This document shows positions 59,593 through 64,000 of a stretch of DNA of 64,000 bases, piece by piece (positions within the stretch are counted from its first letter, which is position 1; each line of letters starts with the position of its first letter). Position numbers and translations under genes: made by a program. The DNA comes from Oryzisolibacter sp. LB2S (lineage in GTDB: Bacteria; Pseudomonadota; Gammaproteobacteria; Burkholderiales; Burkholderiaceae_C), in the NCBI RefSeq assembly GCF_040732315.1, contig NZ_CP160388.1:62001-126000 (forward strand), in the 5' to 3' direction. A model generated the notes under the pieces. The model saw nothing but the letters and a program-made list of their open reading frames with translations. It was not told the DNA's origin and made no database searches.

Positions 59593-59608
59593 CAAGGGTT
59601 TACCCTTG
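59593..59608. promoter_or_regulatory. Dyad AGGGTTTACCCT, operator candidate 2
   Basis: CAAGGGTTTACCCTTG has its centre exactly 25 bases from that of the first dyad, between the zinc-ribbon and acetyl-CoA hydrolase genes. Confidence 0.55.
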
Positions 59609-59656
59609 TGCGGCGCTAAGATGCCGCGCGTTTTTTTGCGTCTGTAGGAGTTTGTA

Positions 59657-61186
59657 GTGTCCACTTCCCGCATCCAGCACGCCGGCCTGCGCGGCAAACT
59701 GATGAGCGCCGCCGAGGCGGCCGCGCTGATCGCCCCCGGCCACACCGTGGGCATGAGCGGCTTTACCGGATCGGGCCACCCCAAGGCCGTGCCGCAGGCG
59801 CTGGCCGCGCGCATCGAGGCCGCGCATGCACAGGGGCAGCCGTTCCAGATCAACCTGTGGACCGGCGCCTCCACCTCGCCCGAGCTCGACGGCCTGCTGG
59901 CCAAGGTGGGCGGGCTGCGTCAGCGCCTGCCGTTCCAGTCCGACCCGGCCTGCCGCGAGCGCATCAACGGCGGCGAGATCGACTATGTGGACCTCCACCT
60001 CTCGCATGTGGCCCAGCATGCCTGGTTCGGCTTCTTCGGCCGCATGGACGTGGCCGTGATCGAGGTGCTGGGCATCCTGCCCGACGGGCGCCTGATCCCC
60101 TCGGCCGCCGTGGGCAACAACAAGACCTGGCTGGAGATTGCCGACAAGGTCATCCTGGAGGTCAACGGCCAGCTTCCCGCCGAGATGGAGGGCATGCATG
60201 ACATCTACTACGGCACGGCCATCCCGCCGCGGCGCCAGCCCATCGCCATGACGCAGGCCACCGAGCGCATCGGCGAGCCCTATCTGCGCGTCGATCCGGC
60301 CAAGGTGGTGGCCGTGGTCGAGACGCACGCGAGCGACCGCAACACGCCGTTTGCCAGGCCCGACGCCGTGTCCCAGCAGATCGCGGGCCACATCATCGAA
60401 TTCCTCACGCACGAGGTGAAGATGGGCCGCCTGCCCAAGGACATGCTGCCGCTGCAGTCGGGCGTGGGCAATGTGGCCAATGCCGTGCTGGCCGGGCTGC
60501 TCGATGGCCCGTTCGACGACCTGCTGGGCTTTACCGAGGTGCTGCAGGACGGCATGCTGGAACTGCTCAAGCGCGGCAAGATGCGCGCCGCCTCATCCAC
60601 GGCGATCTCGCTGTCGGGCGACGCCATGCGCGAGTTCACCGAGAACATTGACTTCTACCGCGAGCGCATCGTGCTGCGCCCGCAGGAGATCAGCAACCAC
60701 CCCGAGCTGGTGCGCCGCCTGGGCGTGATCGCCATGAACGCGATGATCGAGGCCGACATCTACGGCAACGTCAACTCCACGCATGTCATGGGCTCGGCCA
60801 TGATGAACGGCATCGGCGGCTCGGGCGACTTCGCGCGCAACGGCTATCTGTCGTTCTTCGTCACGCCCTCGGTGGCCAAGGGCGGCGCCGTCAGCTGCAT
60901 CGTGCCCATGGTCTCGCACGTGGACCACACCGAGCACGACACGCAGATCATCGTCACCGAGCAGGGCCTGGCCGACCTGCGCGGTCTGTCGCCGCGCAAA
61001 CGCGCGCAGCTGATCATCGACCGCTGCGCCCACCCCGAATGGCGTCCGCTGCTGCAGGACTACTTCGACCGCGCCCAGCGCCAGGGCGCAAGGCACACGC
61101 CGCACCTGCTGGGCGAGGCATTGAGCTGGCACCAGCGCTGCCTGGAGACGGGCAGCATGCGCCCCCTGGAGACCGTGTGCCTGTGA
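59657..61186 (+). CDS. Acetyl-CoA hydrolase / succinyl-CoA:acetate CoA-transferase
   Basis: A 509-residue class I CoA-transferase family enzyme with GHTVGMSGFTGSGHPKAVP (about 28-46), the central QSGVGNVANAVLAGL, IYGNVNSTHVMGSAMMNGIG (about 370-389), and EQGLADLRGLSPRKRA. Relatives move CoA between succinate and acetate or hydrolyse acetyl-CoA. The start is GTG 59657 behind TAGGAG. Two operator-like dyads lie upstream. Transferase and hydrolase activities cannot be told apart from sequence alone. Confidence 0.92.
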   Translation: MSTSRIQHAGLRGKLMSAAEAAALIAPGHTVGMSGFTGSGHPKAVPQALAARIEAAHAQGQPFQINLWTGASTSPELDGLLAKVGGLRQRLPFQSDPACRERINGGEIDYVDLHLSHVAQHAWFGFFGRMDVAVIEVLGILPDGRLIPSAAVGNNKTWLEIADKVILEVNGQLPAEMEGMHDIYYGTAIPPRRQPIAMTQATERIGEPYLRVDPAKVVAVVETHASDRNTPFARPDAVSQQIAGHIIEFLTHEVKMGRLPKDMLPLQSGVGNVANAVLAGLLDGPFDDLLGFTEVLQDGMLELLKRGKMRAASSTAISLSGDAMREFTENIDFYRERIVLRPQEISNHPELVRRLGVIAMNAMIEADIYGNVNSTHVMGSAMMNGIGGSGDFARNGYLSFFVTPSVAKGGAVSCIVPMVSHVDHTEHDTQIIVTEQGLADLRGLSPRKRAQLIIDRCAHPEWRPLLQDYFDRAQRQGARHTPHLLGEALSWHQRCLETGSMRPLETVCL

Positions 61187-61232
61187 GCCGGCAGGGCCGC
61201 GGCCGCCCACGGCGTGTCGGCGCCGGTGGGCC

Positions 61233-62393
61233 TCAGCCGATGAAACGGCCCGCGGCGCCGAGTACGCCGAGCTCGACGTAGCGCGAGCCCACGAACGGCG
61301 GCTGAGCGCCGAAGCCGACCTTGAAGCCGCCCACATCCATGTCGCGTATGCCCGCCAGGGCGCTGCGCAGCCGGGCCGGCGTCGGGTCCTTGCCGGCGCG
61401 CTCCAGCCCTTCGAGCAGTACGCGGGCGTTGATGTAGGCCTCGAGGCTGCCCTGGGTGTAGCCCTGAAAGCCGCCGGCGCGCATGGCGGCCTGGTACTCG
61501 CGCACCACGGCCAGCTTGGTGCTGGCCGGGTCCGGCACCACCATGGTCAGCGCCAGCCCGCGCGCGTCCTCACCCAGCCCGGCCAGGCTGGAGCTCGGCA
61601 GGCTCACGCTCAGCCCCGCCATGAGCAGGCCGGGCGAATCCTTCTTCAGCCCGTGCACCAGGCCCACTGAAACGGTGCCGGCGGTGGCCAGCAGCACCGC
61701 CGCGGGCCGCGCCTTGGCCACGGCGGCCAGCACTTGGGCCAGGTTCTTGCCGTCGGTGGCCAGCGCCGTCTGCACCGCGGGCTGCATGCCCTTGGCGGCC
61801 AGCGCCCTGGTGCCCACCTCCAGCATCTCGCGGCCGTAGCCGTTGTCCAGGTAGACGATGCCAATGCCCTTGAGGCCCATGTCCGTCAGGCGATTGACCA
61901 GGCGCAGCATCTCGTCGCCGTAGCTGGCGCGCACATGGAACACGCTGCGCGCGTTCTTGCGCAGCGACGTGGCCCCGGTGATGGGGGCCACATGCGGCAG
62001 GCCGGCCTCCTCCACGAGTGGCAGGGTCTCGGTGTTGTTCGGCGTGCCCACGCAGGACAGCAGCGCCAGCGCGCCGCCTTCGGCAATGAACTTGCGCACG
62101 TTGGTCACGCTGCGCTCGGGCTGGTAGCCATCGTCCAGGATGTTGAGCTGCACGCTGCGCCCGTGCACCCCGCCGCGCGCATTGGCCTCGGCGAACGCGG
62201 CGCCCGCACCGGTCTGAATGTCCTTGCCGAAGTCCACCAGGGGGCCGCTCAGCGGCGCCGAGCAGCCGATGGTGATGGTGCGGGCACTCACGCCCGGCGC
62301 CTCGTTGGCCAGGGCCTGGCCGGTGAACAGGGGCGTGGTTGCCGCCAGCAGCGCGGCGCGTCCGGCATGATGAACGAATTGACGACGTTGCAT
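61233..62393 (-). CDS. Periplasmic branched-chain amino acid-type ABC binding protein
   Basis: A 386-residue leucine/isoleucine/valine-type substrate-binding protein with an N-terminal twin-arginine-like signal (MQRRQFVHHAGRAALLAATT; cleavage after QALA, about 30) and the fold signature ITIGCSAPLSGPLVDFGKDI (about 41-60). It lacks adjacent permease or ATPase genes, so it is an orphan receptor. Ligands of this group include amino acids, amides and aromatic acids. ATG 62393 was chosen to put the RR motif at the N-terminus. It is convergent with the acetyl-CoA hydrolase gene. Confidence 0.9.
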   Translation of the reverse strand: MQRRQFVHHAGRAALLAATTPLFTGQALANEAPGVSARTITIGCSAPLSGPLVDFGKDIQTGAGAAFAEANARGGVHGRSVQLNILDDGYQPERSVTNVRKFIAEGGALALLSCVGTPNNTETLPLVEEAGLPHVAPITGATSLRKNARSVFHVRASYGDEMLRLVNRLTDMGLKGIGIVYLDNGYGREMLEVGTRALAAKGMQPAVQTALATDGKNLAQVLAAVAKARPAAVLLATAGTVSVGLVHGLKKDSPGLLMAGLSVSLPSSSLAGLGEDARGLALTMVVPDPASTKLAVVREYQAAMRAGGFQGYTQGSLEAYINARVLLEGLERAGKDPTPARLRSALAGIRDMDVGGFKVGFGAQPPFVGSRYVELGVLGAAGRFIG

Positions 62394-62631
62394 GAAGACT
62401 TGTCTCGTTGGATGTGAAAGGTCAACTGTCGCTGAGCCTGTCGCCACGGGCCGTACCCGAGGCGACAGCGCCGCCCGCGCAGACTGGATAAGCTCGACGC
62501 CATCCGGGATGCAGGGCTGCGGGGCATTCTAGTGTGCGCATGGCCCGCTTCATGCGCCCGCGCAGGCCCGGGAAAGCCACCCAAACGCTCCCTTTTCTGC
62601 CTATTGAACTGCCTATTGAATGGAGTACGCC

Positions 62632-63054
62632 ATGTCCCTTTGGAAAAAGCCGATCTCGCTGGAACTGCTCACCCAGACCAATGCCAACACCGCAGGCTCG
62701 CACCTGGGCATAGAGTTCACCGAGGTGGGCGAGGACTATCTGCGCGCTCGCGTGCCCGTGGACGAGCGCACGCGCCAGCCCTTCGGCATCCTGCACGGCG
62801 GCGTGAGCGTGGTGCTGGCCGAGACGCTGGGCTCCATCGGCACCTACTTCGCCTGCCCCGAGGGGCATCGCGGCGTGGGCCTGGACATCAACGCCAACCA
62901 CATCCGCGCCGTCAGCAGCGGCTGGGTGACGGGCACGGCGCGGCCCGTGCACGTGGGCCGCACCACCCAGGTGTGGCAGATCGACATGGTGAACGACGCG
63001 GGGCAGATCACCTGCGTTTCGCGCATCACCATGGCGGTGCTGGCCAACTCGTAA
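62632..63054 (+). CDS. Hotdog-fold acyl-CoA thioesterase
   Basis: A 140-residue thioesterase with the catalytic segment FGILHGGVSVVLAETLGSIG (about 48-67, Glu in AETL), typical of the PaaI/MenI/EntH branch that cleaves hydroxybenzoyl- or 1,4-dihydroxynaphthoyl-CoA and related thioesters. GGAG lies seven bases before ATG 62632; an earlier ATG at 62620 is less likely. It is convergent with the GGDEF gene. Confidence 0.92.
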   Translation: MSLWKKPISLELLTQTNANTAGSHLGIEFTEVGEDYLRARVPVDERTRQPFGILHGGVSVVLAETLGSIGTYFACPEGHRGVGLDINANHIRAVSSGWVTGTARPVHVGRTTQVWQIDMVNDAGQITCVSRITMAVLANS

Positions 63055-63068
63055 CGCAAGTGCGGTGC

Positions 63069-64000
63069 TCAGCCCAGGGGCAGCGCCTCGTGCGTCTGCC
63101 GTGGGCCGAACCACACGACCTGGTTGCGGCCGCCGGTCTTGGCCGCATACAAGGCCATGTCGGCACGGTGCAGCCACTTGGCGACCGACTCGCCCCTTTG
63201 CAGTTGGGCCGCGCCTATGGAGACCGTCAAACCAACGGCCACGCCATTCGACAGCAACAGCGGCGTGCCCGCAATCTCGGCGCGCAGGCGCTCCAGCGCG
63301 CCGGCACCGTCCTCCATCGTGGCCTGGGTCATGAGCAGCACGAATTCCTCGCCGCCCCAGCGTGCCAGGACGTCGCCGCTGCGAATGCATGCGCTGACAC
63401 GCTCGGCAAAGACGCACAGCACCTCATCGCCCGCGGCATGGCCATGGCTGTCGTTGATGGTCTTGAAGTGGTCCAGGTCCAGCTGGGCGATCAGCAGCGG
63501 CGGCTCGTCACGCTCGCTGCGTTGAACGCGGCCTGCTTCGCGCACCATGATGTCCTGCATGTAGCGCCGGTTGGGCAGGCCGGTGAGCGCGTCGCGCATC
63601 GCCAGGTCGCGCTCGCGTTCGACCGACAGCTTCTGCAGCCGCAGCTTTTCGCGCGCGGCGGAGATGCGCATGTTCAGCAGGGTGCTGCAGGCCATGACCA
63701 CGAAGACCATGATCATGGTCGCCGCCGACATGCGCGGCGACTGCGCACCCGCGCCCGGCCACCAGTGCACCGCGGCCACAGCCAGCGCAAAAACCGTGAG
63801 GCCATACAGCATGACCGACAGCATCTGCCTGCGCGTCAGCCCAAAGGAGCCAAATACCAGGATCACCGCAATGATCGGCAGCACGATGTCTCGCGCGGGA
63901 CCGGCGATGACATAGGCGACCGCGGTGCAGGTGATGGACGAGATGATCTGGAACAGCGTCATCGCCGGGTCGCGCCAGCGCTGGCTGTAGCCGCTGCGGA
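63069..64000 (-). CDS. GGDEF diguanylate cyclase, 5' end outside window
   Basis: A membrane-bound diguanylate cyclase making cyclic di-GMP. The catalytic domain has DALTGLPNRR, LDLDHFKTINDSHGHAAGDE and the active-site loop RWGGEEF, an intact GGEEF. The N-terminal part carries several hydrophobic helices. An ATG exists at 63962, but the frame stays open to the window edge and reads GYSQRWRDPA just before it, in keeping with the protein body, so the true start probably lies beyond 64000. No EAL domain is visible. Confidence 0.85.
   Translation of the reverse strand, partial: RSGYSQRWRDPAMTLFQIISSITCTAVAYVIAGPARDIVLPIIAVILVFGSFGLTRRQMLSVMLYGLTVFALAVAAVHWWPGAGAQSPRMSAATMIMVFVVMACSTLLNMRISAAREKLRLQKLSVERERDLAMRDALTGLPNRRYMQDIMVREAGRVQRSERDEPPLLIAQLDLDHFKTINDSHGHAAGDEVLCVFAERVSACIRSGDVLARWGGEEFVLLMTQATMEDGAGALERLRAEIAGTPLLLSNGVAVGLTVSIGAAQLQRGESVAKWLHRADMALYAAKTGGRNQVVWFGPRQTHEALPLG

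Noticed and set aside
63069..63962. GGDEF gene as complete from ATG 63962
   Set aside because: The frame continues upstream without a stop to the window edge and reads plausible protein sequence, so the start was treated as outside the window.

Overview
The window is GC-rich (roughly two thirds G+C) bacterial chromosome with dense, short-spaced operons. Gene content and protein style point to a betaproteobacterium of the family Comamonadaceae (Acidovorax/Alicycliphilus-like): mnmG-rsmG-parA-parB beside parS sites, a stand-alone MetH N-terminal half, a GTP-type PEP carboxykinase, a Bug/TctC periplasmic receptor, minCDE, and intergenic repeats of a kind I associate with this family. The genus cannot be fixed from the sequence alone. 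I see no tRNA, rRNA, CRISPR array, insertion sequence or prophage.

Left end (1-7.7 kb, minus strand): a type I restriction-modification operon in the unusual order hsdM-hsdS-hipB-hipA-hsdR. A HipBA-type toxin/antitoxin pair sits between the specificity and restriction subunits and is joined to hsdR by a 4-base stop/start overlap. hsdR runs off the window. A 479-base spacer upstream of hsdM holds three DnaA-box-like 9-mers. Next (7.7-10.7 kb) is a copper module, copZ-cueR divergent from copA, with two back-to-back MerR-type promoters that both have 19-base spacers.

10.8-20.8 kb: a chemoreceptor, then a plus-strand run of secreted protein, patatin-like lipase, 3-hydroxybutyrate dehydrogenase, stress-type membrane protein and P-type H+-ATPase-like pump, ending against a NarL-type regulator whose sensor kinase is divergent. 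20.8-28.7 kb: a minus-strand redox set (FMN reductase, YkgJ-type protein, GST, old yellow enzyme) opposite mnmG-rsmG-parA-hydrolase-parB. Five parS-like sites are spread over 4.2 kb, three of them inside coding sequence. This is typical of the origin-proximal centromere of a bacterial chromosome.

28.7-45.4 kb: two lipoproteins, an AraC regulator divergent from an MFS transporter, Bug receptor-cupin-acyl-CoA dehydrogenase, metH N-half, aidB-like gene, threonine dehydratase, a 52-residue membrane protein, pckG, a LysR regulator, a phosphoesterase and a universal stress protein. 45.4-64 kb: a TetR regulator, an alpha/beta-hydrolase whose nucleophile serine is replaced by glycine, a flavin reductase, minCDE, pssA, a fatty-acid-type catabolic set (enoyl-CoA hydratase, two acyl-CoA dehydrogenases, zinc alcohol dehydrogenase with divergent LysR), a ubiquinone-type hydroxylase, a uracil permease, a zinc-ribbon protein divergent from an acetyl-CoA hydrolase/CoA-transferase, an orphan amino-acid-type binding protein, a thioesterase and a GGDEF protein cut by the right edge. 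Intergenic spaces carry at least three dispersed repeat families, one of which has entered the hsdM reading frame.
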